A stretch of DNA of 57,826 nt from Halorubrum coriense DSM 10284 (lineage in GTDB: Archaea > Halobacteriota > Halobacteria > Halobacteriales > Haloferacaceae): NCBI RefSeq assembly GCF_000337035.1, contig NZ_AOJL01000062.1, forward strand, positions 111,968 to 169,793, written 5' to 3'. The notes under the pieces were generated by a model, which saw only the letters and a program-made list of their open reading frames with translations, had not been told where the DNA came from and searched no databases. Within the stretch, counting starts at the first letter, position 1, and every line of letters begins with the position of its first letter. Shown here one piece after another: positions 33,901-41,662 of the stretch. The translations under genes were made by a program, and so were the position numbers.

Positions 33901-34917
33901 CTTGGGCGCGGAGCCGATGCCCGCGCTGTCGTCTGTGCGCTCTTTCCCCGAGATCGGGTGGGTGATGACGTTCCCGTCGAACTCGGGGAGCGCGACAGAG
34001 AGCGCGAGCTCGAAGCCCATCACGCCGGTGTCGCTCGACTCGTACCGGGAGCGCGAACGCATCGTCGTCACGGTCTGGATCACCGGGACGCCGAGTTCGT
34101 CGAGGAACACGCCCTCTGCGTCGGCGCCCTCGTCGGCCGCGTCGCGCCCGCGCTCGCTCATCGACAGCGAGAACATGAACGACGAGAGGACGGCATCGAC
34201 GACCGGCTCGTCTCGACCGTCGGTGAAGTAGTTCGTGGCCGTCCACTTCGCGTCCTCTTGATTCGCCTCGTCGCTGACCGGATTACAGAACACGGGCAGC
34301 ACGTTCGCCCCGAGGGCTTCCAGTCGGCGGACCTGCGCGTCGACGTACCGGACGTTCTCGTGCGTCCAGTGCGACTCGTAGAACCAGACGCCGACCGTCG
34401 GTGCGTCCGTGTCGAATGTCGCGATCAGCTCCTCGTAGTCTTCGCCGGGGTAATCGGGGTGGTAGACGCCCTCCGTCGGGAGTTCGATCGGATCGTCGAT
34501 CTCACCCGCGACTTCGCCGTCACCGTACTCCCGAGCGAGGAATCGCATCCCGTTCGAGATGTTGACCGTCCCCCCGTAGTCGAGGTACTCGGAGACAGTC
34601 GCCCGATCGGTCGGTGCAACGGTGGTGTCCTCCAGCGCGAAGGCGTCGCCCGTCGCTTTGACGACGAGCGGTACGTCAGCGTCGCGGAGCTCATCGACCG
34701 CGAACTCGTACGCCGGCATGCTGTCTTGTCCGCCGTGGAGCCAGAGGACGACCGCCGCCGCGTCTCTGAGCTCGTCCACGAAAGACGCCACGTCGCGCTG
34801 CTCGTCGAGGTCGCTTTCAGACCGAACGACGAGATCGATACCCGAGAGTTGCCCTGCGGCCGTCTGGACTGCTCCCAGCTCGTTCTCCGTCGCGGTGTAG
34901 AGGCCGATTTTTGTCAC
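30985..34917 (-). CDS. cobN: cobaltochelatase large subunit, CobN
   Basis: A 1310-residue protein of the CobN/BchH family. Recognisable parts include YIVNNPGEGTQAKRRSYAAV, VHLGTHGSLEWLPGKTVGLG and RVFTTRPGGYGAGTNKAVDE with WGGYALGSRGTASAAHDAFE. It inserts cobalt into hydrogenobyrinate a,c-diamide in the late (aerobic-type) route, with an ATPase partner. Start is GTG 34917, supported by an AGAGGAGG site 11 bp upstream. It is divergent from the ChlI/ChlD fusion, its probable ATPase, across only 33 bp. Two acidic insertions (near 660-700 and 1080-1100) fit a halophilic protein. Confidence 0.95.
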   Translation of the reverse strand: MTKIGLYTATENELGAVQTAAGQLSGIDLVVRSESDLDEQRDVASFVDELRDAAAVVLWLHGGQDSMPAYEFAVDELRDADVPLVVKATGDAFALEDTTVAPTDRATVSEYLDYGGTVNISNGMRFLAREYGDGEVAGEIDDPIELPTEGVYHPDYPGEDYEELIATFDTDAPTVGVWFYESHWTHENVRYVDAQVRRLEALGANVLPVFCNPVSDEANQEDAKWTATNYFTDGRDEPVVDAVLSSFMFSLSMSERGRDAADEGADAEGVFLDELGVPVIQTVTTMRSRSRYESSDTGVMGFELALSVALPEFDGNVITHPISGKERTDDSAGIGSAPKQHFPIEDRVDHAARLAVNWARLRHTPNDEKKIAVVLHNYPPSDDGIGTAFGLDSPESTVNLLDELDGRGYDLGSKPGVDGAASAGTTAGPIADGEELIDVLTGQLTLDDRWVAPGDVRDRSVDTVSPTRYAEWFNAASDRFRDGVLDEWGDPPDRPFAIPGVEFGNVLVTVQPPRGFGMDPEKVYHDSDLWPPHDYVAFYGWLRNEFDADAVVHLGTHGSLEWLPGKTVGLGSGSAPDGLIDDLPNVYPYIVNNPGEGTQAKRRSYAAVVDYLTPVMRRAGSYDELTELEDLARRYREAGGTEVRTDEGAGLEALIRETVDDLDLAVELGIAGDVDEQADVRGPDAAGTTLAEGDIEGDEVPVKELVERIHAYLTDVKNTQIRLGLHTMGEPPVDDRLVEYLVALTRLENPGGPSLRKSVAGVLGVDYERMLDAPGEYDETLGMTYGEAADEVYETSKELVRTLAAHGFDVPESESDADADDETTINLLIVGIDPLGDARVRGGAHDELRDALQFIAEEAAPRVRGAEAEIPRTADALAGEYVSPGGSGAPTRGGVDLLPTGRNFYTLDPRKVPAKAAWDVGREIAADTLARHHDEEGEYPEEIGVVAWGTPTVRTRGETIAQVLATMGVEPVWTDAGRIDDVDPIPLDELDRPRIDATTRVSGLFRDAFPQAASVIHDAVDAVVDLDEPHEMNYVKKHVEEEAEALDADGHDDPEAAARHRVFTTRPGGYGAGTNKAVDEGNWDDAADLAEVYVQWGGYALGSRGTASAAHDAFERRLGSVEATVKIEDTMEQDEFDSSDWYAFHGGFITAVTEVAGEEPASYVGDSSDPDNVDVYTNEEKVRKAMRARVLNPDWLDSMEEHGYKGAGDLSKTVDVALGWDATTGVVSDRLWSDVAEKYALDNDRADWMRDVNPWALESITDTLLEAIDRGLWDADEDTVRELQDRNLTVDGDIEERASRDPMEVTGDDD

Positions 34918-34928
34918 AAGATATTAAA

Positions 34929-34936
34929 CCTCCTCT
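34929..34936 (-). promoter_or_regulatory. ribosome-binding site of cobN
   Basis: The minus strand reads AGAGGAGG 11 nt before GTG 34917. This decides the GTG start and shows that the cobN mRNA has a leader that overlaps the divergent gene's start region. Confidence 0.6.
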
Positions 34937-34950
34937 GTAATAACACAATT

Positions 34951-37146
34951 ATGGTTGATTTGGGGACAAACAAAAAAGTTTCCACCCCCCTGCCGGCGGT
35001 CGTCGGCCAAGCGGATCTCAAGCGAGTGCTTCTCGCGTTAGCGGTCGAACCGAGTCTCAGCGGCGCCCTCCTCAGGGGAGAAAAGGGGACTGCCAAATCG
35101 ACGTCTGTCAGGGCGCTGACGGACCTGTTGCCCGAACAGACGGTCGTCGCCGATTGCCCGTACGGCTGTCCGCCAACGGACGCAACCGGGACTACCGCCG
35201 ACTATTCTGCGAGCGACCAGTGTGCGTCATGCTGCGATCGCGAGGATCCGCCAGTGGAAACGAGACCGGCCCCGCTCGTGACGCTCCCGCTCGGGGCGAC
35301 CCGCGACCGAGTGGTAGGGACGCTCTCCGTCTCCGACGCGCTCAACGGCGACGCCGAGTTCGACCCGGGACTGCTCGCCCGCGCCAACCGCGGCGTCCTC
35401 TACGTCGACGAGGTCAACCTGCTTCCGGACCATCTGATCGACGTGCTGCTGGACGCCGCCGCGATGGGGACGAACCGGGTGGAGCGCGATGGCGTCAGCG
35501 TCACACACCCGGCCGACTTCACGCTGATCGGGACGATGAACCCGGAAGAAGGGGAGCTTCGACCCCAGCTGCGCGACCGCTTCGACCTCTGCGTCGACGT
35601 CACGGGGAGCGACGAGATCGACGATCGCGTCGAAATTCTGGACAGGGTCGTTACCGAGGACGACAGTGGTCGGGACCTACGCGCGGAGTTCGCGGCGGAG
35701 ACGACGGCCCTCCGGGAGCGAGTACACGAAGCGCGTGACCGCCGACCCGTGATTCCCGAAGAGTTCAAACGCGACATCGCCGAACTCTGCCGCGACGCCG
35801 GCGTCGACGGCCACCGGGCCGATTTCGCCGCCGCTCGCGGGGCCCGGGCGTTCGCGGCACTCGACGGGCGGCCAAAGGTGATCGAGTCTGACGTGGCGGA
35901 CGCCGCCGAGTACGCGCTGAGCCATCGGTTACAGAGCCGCCCCTTCGACGAGGCGGCTGACCCGGAGGAGGTGGTTGACGATCACTTCGGTGACGACCCT
36001 GCCGAGGGCGACCGCGGTCCAGAGGGTGACACCGACCAGGTGGAAGACGTCGGGGAGAGTAATACCAAGGACCCCGATCCGGACGAGGCCGACCCGAACA
36101 AGAATGACCCGGATGAGGCCGACACGGACGGGAGCGGTCCGGACGAGAATGATCCCGACAGGAGCGACTCAGACGGGAGCGGCTCGGATCGAGCGGCGGA
36201 CACCGAGGGCTCCGACCGCGATCGGTCCGACGCTCCCGCTGGCTCCGGCTCAGGGGACGCCGACGACGCCGATCGATCGCCGAGTGACGCGGGGGCCGTA
36301 GACCACGGCGACAGAGCGGACGAGGAGGCGCCCGACTCAGACGGCGACGACGACTTCGCACCGATCCCCCCCGGAGGCGCTCGCGCGGGAATCGCCGACG
36401 CAACGGCTCCAGAAGTCCCGTCGCCCGGGAGTCGCAGTGACGCGACGGGTGAGGGCGACGGGCGACACGCGGCGGCGCCGTCTCCTGAAGGTCGCGGGCC
36501 GACAGTGCGAACGGAACGCGCAGCGGGGACAGAGTCCATGGATCCGGTAGCAACCGTCCGGGCGGCGGCGCGGAACGGCCGATCACGACCGGCCAGTACC
36601 GACCTCCGACAGGCGGTTCGAGCGGAAGACGCCGATACGCTCACGGTGTTCGTCGCGGACGCCAGCGCGTCGATGGCGCCCGCGATGCGCGCCGCGAAGG
36701 GCGTAGCGTTGGAACTGTTACGCGACGCGTACACCGAGCGAGACGAGGTGGCGCTGGTCTCGTTCGGCGGCGACGGGGCCGAGGTGCTCCTCCCGCCGAC
36801 GACGAGCGTCTCGCTGGCCGCGCGTCAGTTGAAGGAGCTCCCGACGGCGGATCGGACGCCGCTCCCGGACGGTCTGAACAAAGCCGCGACGCTTATCGAG
36901 CAGAAAGAACCGGCCGCAGCGACAGTCGTACTCGTCTCTGACGGTCGCGCGAACGTCGCGAGGGGCAGTCCGACGACTGCGACCCGGCAGGCGGCCGAAC
37001 GGGTCGCGGAAACGGATGCGTCGGTTCTCGTCGTCGACGCGGGTGAGTCGAGGGCCGGCGTCCTCGACATCGTGTGCGAGACGACAGACGGGAGGCGGAC
37101 CCCGCTCACCGCGCTCTCACCGGAGTCGGTGATCGGGGACCACTAG
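34951..37146 (+). CDS. ChlI/ChlD fusion ATPase, cobaltochelatase partner of CobN
   Basis: A 731-residue protein with an N-terminal AAA+ domain: Walker A GEKGTAKST at 43-51, Walker B GVLYVDEVNLL near 148, sensor FTLIGTMNPEEGELRPQLRD. A highly acidic linker with Asp-Pro-Asp repeats (about 345-475) leads to a von Willebrand A domain with a MIDAS DASAS at 570-574. Five Cys at 69, 73, 91, 94 and 95 lie in an insertion after Walker A and may bind a metal. Start is ATG 34951; the longer open frame upstream is the shadow of cobN. It probably replaces CobS and CobT as the CobN motor. Confidence 0.93.
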   Translation: MVDLGTNKKVSTPLPAVVGQADLKRVLLALAVEPSLSGALLRGEKGTAKSTSVRALTDLLPEQTVVADCPYGCPPTDATGTTADYSASDQCASCCDREDPPVETRPAPLVTLPLGATRDRVVGTLSVSDALNGDAEFDPGLLARANRGVLYVDEVNLLPDHLIDVLLDAAAMGTNRVERDGVSVTHPADFTLIGTMNPEEGELRPQLRDRFDLCVDVTGSDEIDDRVEILDRVVTEDDSGRDLRAEFAAETTALRERVHEARDRRPVIPEEFKRDIAELCRDAGVDGHRADFAAARGARAFAALDGRPKVIESDVADAAEYALSHRLQSRPFDEAADPEEVVDDHFGDDPAEGDRGPEGDTDQVEDVGESNTKDPDPDEADPNKNDPDEADTDGSGPDENDPDRSDSDGSGSDRAADTEGSDRDRSDAPAGSGSGDADDADRSPSDAGAVDHGDRADEEAPDSDGDDDFAPIPPGGARAGIADATAPEVPSPGSRSDATGEGDGRHAAAPSPEGRGPTVRTERAAGTESMDPVATVRAAARNGRSRPASTDLRQAVRAEDADTLTVFVADASASMAPAMRAAKGVALELLRDAYTERDEVALVSFGGDGAEVLLPPTTSVSLAARQLKELPTADRTPLPDGLNKAATLIEQKEPAAATVVLVSDGRANVARGSPTTATRQAAERVAETDASVLVVDAGESRAGVLDIVCETTDGRRTPLTALSPESVIGDH

Positions 37147-37160
37147 CATTTCCGAGGAGC

Positions 37161-37184
37161 GTAAGTTTTACAATCTAACTTTAC
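37161..37184 (+). promoter_or_regulatory. inverted-repeat candidate operator before cbtB
   Basis: GTAAGTT at 37161-37167 and AACTTTAC at 37177-37184 are near-inverted copies in an A+T-rich patch 20-40 bp before the cbtB start. The half-sites resemble GTAAATT/AATTTAC before cbiT, so a shared regulator is possible. Confidence 0.35.
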
Positions 37185-37202
37185 TTTCTCCAAATTGGAT
37201 TT

Positions 37203-37391
37203 ATGTCGACGAATACCGACACCGTTGCCGACCGGTTCGCTACGGCAGGGGCACAGATCGATCCGATAACTGCACTTACCGCTCTGGCGCTCGTCGCGGC
37301 GCTGGGGTTCACGCTCTTGTTCTTACAGGAACCACTCGCCCACGACGCGTTACACGACTTCAGACACGGGGCCGGGATCATCTGCCACTGA
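37203..37391 (+). CDS. cbtB: cobalt transporter small subunit, CbtB
   Basis: A 62-residue protein with one membrane helix (ITALTALALVAALGFTLLFL) and a His-rich C-terminal end (HDALHDFRHGAGIICH), the signature of CbtB. CbtB and CbtA are thought to form a cobalt uptake system in prokaryotes with cobamide genes. Its stop overlaps the start of cbtA by one base (TGATGATC). Length matches the family (about 60). Confidence 0.9.
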   Translation: MSTNTDTVADRFATAGAQIDPITALTALALVAALGFTLLFLQEPLAHDALHDFRHGAGIICH

Positions 37392-38110
37392 TGATCGATC
37401 GGCTCCGCTCCGGCGTTGCAGCCGGAGCTATCGCCGGGCTGGCGTACGGGCTGTTCACGTGGCTGGTCGTCTCCCCGGTTGTCCGCCATCTAGAGCACCT
37501 CGCGTCTCACGGCGGCGATCACGGACACGACGCAGCCCACACCGTGGGCGAAACCACGACGGCGGTCGTCAGCGCCGGCGGCGGCGTCCTGTGGGGAATC
37601 CTGTTGGGGGCCGCGTTCGGAGTCGCGTATCACTTGTTCGAGCCGGGGCTTCCTAGCGGAACACTAAGACCGTACGTCCTCGCAGGGGCCGGATTCCTGG
37701 CGGTCTCCGTCTCCCCGTGGACCGTTCTTCCGCCGGCTACGCCAGGCATGGAACCGCTGTACGGGTCGACGCTTCGCGTTCCGCTCTACCTCGGCCTAGT
37801 CGTTGTCGGTGGTATCGTCGCGGCGACGAGCATCTTCGGGTACACCCGCATGAGTCGCACTCGCGGTCGTGGCGTCGGTGTGTTCGTCGCGTTGCTTCCG
37901 CTGGTAGCGCTCGGACTTCTCTCGATCATCGCTCCGCCGACACTGACCGGCGGCGCTTCCGCCGGGCTATCGGCCGCGTTCCGATGGCTCGTCGGCTTCT
38001 CGCAGGCCGGCCTCTGGGGGCTGATCGCCGTCGTCTTTCGCCGTTTCGACCGACGGGTCGATCGGCGTGGCACAAATTCGCCGACAGCGACCGCGAGGGG
38101 AACCGACTGA
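37391..38110 (+). CDS. cbtA: cobalt transporter subunit, CbtA
   Basis: A 239-residue membrane protein with about six helices and a His-rich loop after the first (HLEHLASHGGDHGHDAAH), characteristic of CbtA. It is predicted to carry Co2+ across the membrane together with CbtB. Later features are GVLWGILLGAAFGVAYHLFE and TPGMEPLYGST. It overlaps cbtB by one base and the next gene by one base (TGATG). The placement next to CobN suggests direct supply of metal to the late chelatase. Confidence 0.9.
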   Translation: MIDRLRSGVAAGAIAGLAYGLFTWLVVSPVVRHLEHLASHGGDHGHDAAHTVGETTTAVVSAGGGVLWGILLGAAFGVAYHLFEPGLPSGTLRPYVLAGAGFLAVSVSPWTVLPPATPGMEPLYGSTLRVPLYLGLVVVGGIVAATSIFGYTRMSRTRGRGVGVFVALLPLVALGLLSIIAPPTLTGGASAGLSAAFRWLVGFSQAGLWGLIAVVFRRFDRRVDRRGTNSPTATARGTD

Positions 38111-38457
38111 TGGAACGACGGACGGAACAGATGCACGAGCGCGGGGTGAGCGCGACCGTGTTCGTCTGTACCAATGAACGAACGGAGTACGCCGCCTGTG
38201 CCGCCGTCGACGGCGGCGATATCGCTGACTGCGTCCGCGACTGGCTTCGCGAACGCGACCGCTACTGGTCGGAAGTCGCCGTCGCGGAGACATCCTGCCT
38301 CGGGATGTGTAGCGAAGACGGTGTCGCCGTCGTCGTCCAACCGCACGACGAGTGGTTCGCGGAGGTAACGGTGGACGACGTGCCGACACTCATGACCAAG
38401 TTGTTCGGCGCCGCCGAAGACGATACTACCGCGACGGAACCGACGACGACCGGCTGA
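38110..38457 (+). CDS. 2Fe-2S thioredoxin-like ferredoxin
   Basis: A 115-residue protein starting at ATG 38110. Cys20 (VFVCTN), Cys30, Cys63 and Cys67 (TSCLGMC) follow the spacing of thioredoxin-fold 2Fe-2S ferredoxins; Cys41 is an extra. The same domain is fused to the C-terminus of the CbiX at 45667. It overlaps cbtA by one base, so it belongs to the cbtBA unit. It might reduce cobalt or supply electrons for a corrin-ring step; this is inferred from the context. Confidence 0.8.
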   Translation: MERRTEQMHERGVSATVFVCTNERTEYAACAAVDGGDIADCVRDWLRERDRYWSEVAVAETSCLGMCSEDGVAVVVQPHDEWFAEVTVDDVPTLMTKLFGAAEDDTTATEPTTTG

Positions 38458-38473
38458 AAAACCCGCAGAGAAG

Positions 38474-39298
38474 CTAGAACGCGTCCGAATCGAGCACCCG
38501 GTGAGGCACGTTCCTATCCCGGAGCTTGGAGGTGTGTCGCGGGATCTCGTCGGTCACCGCGACCAAGAGAACGTCGAGGCCGAGCATCCCTGCCTCGGCG
38601 ACGCCCTCTGCGGTCCCGAATCTAATGTCCGGGTCGACGTCGCTCTGAGAAACGAGCGAATAAGCCTCCGTCCCGGCGACCGCAACGAGTCCCTCGTCCG
38701 GAACGTGTGTCGAGACCATGTCTGGACTCAAGCGGTCGTCATCGGTGACAGTCGGGACGGGCAATACCGACACGTTGCCTGTGTCGTAGTCCACGACGCC
38801 CTCGAAGTCGGCGACACCAACGGCCTCGCCTTCTTTGGCGCTCGTGACGGTAACCGCGGTCGCGGTCCCACCGGCAGGGTTGGCGTGGAGCACGCCGTCT
38901 CGCATCACCAGTCCGACCTCCGTTCCTTCTGCTACGTTGTTGAGCGCGATAGCAGCGTCAACCTCAACGCTCCCAAGCACGTCGGAGTTCACGTGGTCAA
39001 GATACGCCTCCAAATCATCAGTCCGAGAAATGAGCCAATCGACCCCCTCCTTCGTCACTTCGTACCGGCCGCGACCACCCTTCTCAACGTAGCCGGACTC
39101 AACTAGATCGCGAACGTAATCACTAACAGCCTGCGAGGTCACGCCGATCGTCTCCGCAATTTCGCTTTGACTCACGGCCGGCTGGCGGGAAGCGATTTCC
39201 ACGAGCACTTGATAGCGCGTGGCGCTTCGCTTGTTCTCGAGGACGTCCGGCGATCCTCCACTCGTTGAGTCATCCATCACAGGACTTTCAGATGCCAT
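38474..39298 (-). CDS. winged-helix transcriptional regulator
   Basis: A 274-residue protein with an N-terminal winged helix (ATRYQVLVEIASRQPAVSQS, then EIAETIGVTSQAVSDYVRDL at about 46-65 and the wing GGRGRYEVTKEGVDW). The C-terminal part (about 95-274) is a beta-rich, Val-rich ligand-like domain with GEAVGVADFEGVVDYDTGNV. It converges on the cbtBA unit and is divergent from the cbiT operon, 129 bp away. By position, it is the best candidate for a cobalt- or cobamide-responsive regulator of this locus. ATG 39298 and 39277 are both possible. Confidence 0.82.
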   Translation of the reverse strand: MASESPVMDDSTSGGSPDVLENKRSATRYQVLVEIASRQPAVSQSEIAETIGVTSQAVSDYVRDLVESGYVEKGGRGRYEVTKEGVDWLISRTDDLEAYLDHVNSDVLGSVEVDAAIALNNVAEGTEVGLVMRDGVLHANPAGGTATAVTVTSAKEGEAVGVADFEGVVDYDTGNVSVLPVPTVTDDDRLSPDMVSTHVPDEGLVAVAGTEAYSLVSQSDVDPDIRFGTAEGVAEAGMLGLDVLLVAVTDEIPRHTSKLRDRNVPHRVLDSDAF

Positions 39299-39362
39299 AG
39301 ATAAAGTCTTGTTGTCTATTTTACGGTGTACTTGTGCTGAAAGCGGTTCTCAGACGCACTTT

Positions 39363-39378
39363 GTAAATTGGAATTTAC
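39363..39378. promoter_or_regulatory. palindromic candidate operator GTAAATT-GG-AATTTAC
   Basis: Perfect 7-bp inverted repeat with a two-base spacer, 50 bp before cbiT and 65 bp before the regulator gene. It lies in the divergent promoter region, so the winged-helix protein could bind it to control itself and the cbi operon. Confidence 0.5.
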
Positions 39379-39427
39379 TTATTACAACCAAAATTGTTTT
39401 GTGGTGCGATTCACTTGTGCGTAGTGA

Positions 39428-39997
39428 ATGCAGGCGACAAAGCTACCGAACGATGCGAAAGCGGGGCCGACCAAGCCCGAGGTCCGTGCGGTGTTGGCGC
39501 GAAAGCTCGCGCTCGGTCCCGACGACCACTTCGTTGAGGTCGGCTCTTGTACCGGCGCGGTAACGATCGAGGCCGCTCGACGCGCGGGGCGGGTGACAGC
39601 ACTCGAACGGAGAGGGGAACGGCTCGAAGCCACTCGAGCGAACCTCGCCGCGAACGAGTACGACGCCGACGTACAGCTCATCAACGCCGAGGCGCCGGAA
39701 CAGCTTCCGGAGGACGGTGACGTGGTTTTCCTCGGCGGATCGCGAAACTACGAGTGCGTTCTCGACGCCGCTGTCGCCGCCGGCTACGATCGGATCGTTA
39801 TGAACGTCTCCCGTCTCGAGGTCGCGGGAGAGGCGGCTCGGGCGTTCCGCGACCGCGACCTCCTCGACGAAGTGCTCTGCCTCCAGATGGCGACCGGTTA
39901 CGACCTCGCGGGCGCGACGAGCTTCGACGCCGACAACCCGGTGTACATGCTCGTCGGCGAGCCGGGCTCTAACAACGATCTGGGTGGCACCGCATGA
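39428..39997 (+). CDS. cbiT: cobalt-precorrin-6B C15-methyltransferase (decarboxylating), CbiT
   Basis: A 189-residue class I methyltransferase. The SAM-binding strand and loop read HFVEVGSCTGAVTIEAARR at about 37-55, where Ser-Cys replaces the usual Gly, followed by VTALERRGERLEATRANL and DGDVVFLGGSRN. It is CbiT, which methylates C15 and decarboxylates the C12 acetate. It is the first gene of a plus-strand operon to about 47.3 kb and overlaps cbiL by four bases. Confidence 0.9.
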   Translation: MQATKLPNDAKAGPTKPEVRAVLARKLALGPDDHFVEVGSCTGAVTIEAARRAGRVTALERRGERLEATRANLAANEYDADVQLINAEAPEQLPEDGDVVFLGGSRNYECVLDAAVAAGYDRIVMNVSRLEVAGEAARAFRDRDLLDEVLCLQMATGYDLAGATSFDADNPVYMLVGEPGSNNDLGGTA

Positions 39998-40737
39998 CCC
40001 TGTACGGCGTTGGACTCGGTCCCGGCGCTTCCGACCTGATCTCCGTTCGCGGCCGGGAGATCCTCGACGGCGTCGACGTGGTGTACTCTCCGGGTCGACT
40101 CTCGCGTGCGGTCGCAACCGAACACGTTCCAGAGAGCCGGATCGGGGACCTCGATTTCCCGATGACGAGCGACGAGGACCGGCTGCGCGAGGCGTGGAAG
40201 GAGGCTGCGGCCGAGATCGCCCCCGAAGCGCGCGACGGCGACGTCGCGTTCGTTACGCTCGGCGACCCGAACGTGTACTCCACGTTCGGACACCTCAGAC
40301 GGACGCTCGATGCGTTCCATCCCGACATCGGCGTGGAGATCGTACCTGGGATCAGCGCGATGACGGCGTTCGCGACGGCGCTCGACGTCGAGGTGGAAGC
40401 CGGCGCCGGACTCGCGCTCCGCGAGGCCGCCGGCGGGCGCGCGCCCACCGGGCCCGACAGGATGGTCCTATTCAAAGTGACTGACGCCCCCGAGACGGCC
40501 CGCAAACTCGACCAGGCGGGATACGACGTGCGGTTCGGGCGGCGGCTGTTCATGGAAGCGGGCGAGACGGTCGTCACCGCAGACGCAGAAAGGGTCGCGG
40601 ACCGCGACTACTACACGCTCGCGTACGCCGAGCGACGCGGCCTCGAGACGTCGCGGGCGACCGACGAATTCGCGGCCGACGCGGACGCGAACAGCCGCGT
40701 CTCCGCGACCGCTGACCCGGAGGTGAGCGATGACTGA
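39994..40737 (+). CDS. cbiL: cobalt-precorrin-2 C20-methyltransferase, CbiL
   Basis: A 247-residue tetrapyrrole methylase. The glycine loop TLYGVGLGPGASDLISVRG is at 2-20 and the substrate loops are FVTLGDPNVYSTFGHLRR and VEIVPGISAMTAFATAL, which match CbiL/CobI. It adds the C20 methyl, an early ring step. The C-terminal 30 residues are an acidic tail. It overlaps cbiT by four and cbiF by eight bases. Confidence 0.92.
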   Translation: MTLYGVGLGPGASDLISVRGREILDGVDVVYSPGRLSRAVATEHVPESRIGDLDFPMTSDEDRLREAWKEAAAEIAPEARDGDVAFVTLGDPNVYSTFGHLRRTLDAFHPDIGVEIVPGISAMTAFATALDVEVEAGAGLALREAAGGRAPTGPDRMVLFKVTDAPETARKLDQAGYDVRFGRRLFMEAGETVVTADAERVADRDYYTLAYAERRGLETSRATDEFAADADANSRVSATADPEVSDD

Positions 40738-41662
40738 CGAACCGGTTGATTCGCAGGCGGTCATCAACGCCGTCGGCGACCGGACAGCAGACGACCTCGA
40801 CCCGCGAGTCCACGAGTACACCGCGGGCGAAGGTCAAGAGGGAATTCCGTTTATCGGTGCCGGGCCAGGCGATCCCGGTCTCCTCACCGTGCGTGGCAAG
40901 GAACTGGTCGACGACGCCGACCTCGTCGTCCACGCCGGGTCGCTGGTCTCTAGCGCGCTCTTAGAGGAACACTGCGCGGACGCGGAACTGGTGAACTCCG
41001 TAGGGAAGGATCTTGAAGAGCTGATCCCGCTGATGCGAGACGCCCACAAGAGCGGACGCACCGTTGTCAGACTCCACAGCGGTGACCCCGCGGTGTACGG
41101 CGCCGCACTCGAGCAGATCGATGCGCTCGAACGCGAGGGCGTCCCGGCGTACATCGTCCCCGGTGTCACGTCGTCATTCGCGGCGGCGGCGACGCTGCGC
41201 ACCCAACTCACGCTGAACGGCGTGGCGAACCACGTTGCGTTCACGCGTCCGCGCGGAAAAACGCTTGATGCCGAGGACGACCACGTCGCCGAATTTGTCG
41301 AGATGGGGGACGTGACGACCTGTATCTACCTCGGCACCCACGCGGTGAGCGACACAATGGACCGCCTGCTTGACCGTGACGGTGTCGACCCGGAGACGCC
41401 GGTCGCGGTCGTCTATCACGCCTCGTGGGACGACGAGGACGTGATCACCGGATCGATCGCCGACATCGGCGAGAAGGTAGAGTCGGCCGGCTACCGTGCG
41501 TCCGCGATGGTCCTCATCGGCGAGGCCGCGACGGGTGCGGGGTACGAGCGGTCGTTCCTCTACGGCGACTGGGCGAACAGCGGAGCAACGGACGCGGCAA
41601 GCGGCGAACCGGACGACGCAGCGGACGCCGCGGAGACGACCGAAACGGAGGCTGACGACTGA
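40730..41662 (+). CDS. cbiF: cobalt-precorrin-4 C11-methyltransferase, CbiF
   Basis: A 310-residue tetrapyrrole methylase. IPFIGAGPGDPGLLTVRGKE at about 39-58, VVRLHSGDPAVYGAALEQID and AYIVPGVTSSFAAAATLRTQ, with FTRPRGKT, are CbiF/CobM features. It transfers the C11 methyl. The acidic N-terminal 35 and C-terminal 30 residues (TDAASGEPDDAADAAETTET) are haloarchaeal additions. It overlaps cbiG by one base (TGATG). Confidence 0.92.
   Translation: MTDEPVDSQAVINAVGDRTADDLDPRVHEYTAGEGQEGIPFIGAGPGDPGLLTVRGKELVDDADLVVHAGSLVSSALLEEHCADAELVNSVGKDLEELIPLMRDAHKSGRTVVRLHSGDPAVYGAALEQIDALEREGVPAYIVPGVTSSFAAAATLRTQLTLNGVANHVAFTRPRGKTLDAEDDHVAEFVEMGDVTTCIYLGTHAVSDTMDRLLDRDGVDPETPVAVVYHASWDDEDVITGSIADIGEKVESAGYRASAMVLIGEAATGAGYERSFLYGDWANSGATDAASGEPDDAADAAETTETEADD

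Noticed and set aside
33829-34950. Long plus-strand open frame joined to the front of the ChlI/ChlD gene
   Set aside because: Its Arg/Val-rich composition mirrors cobN on the other strand; the AAA+ domain begins at ATG 34951.
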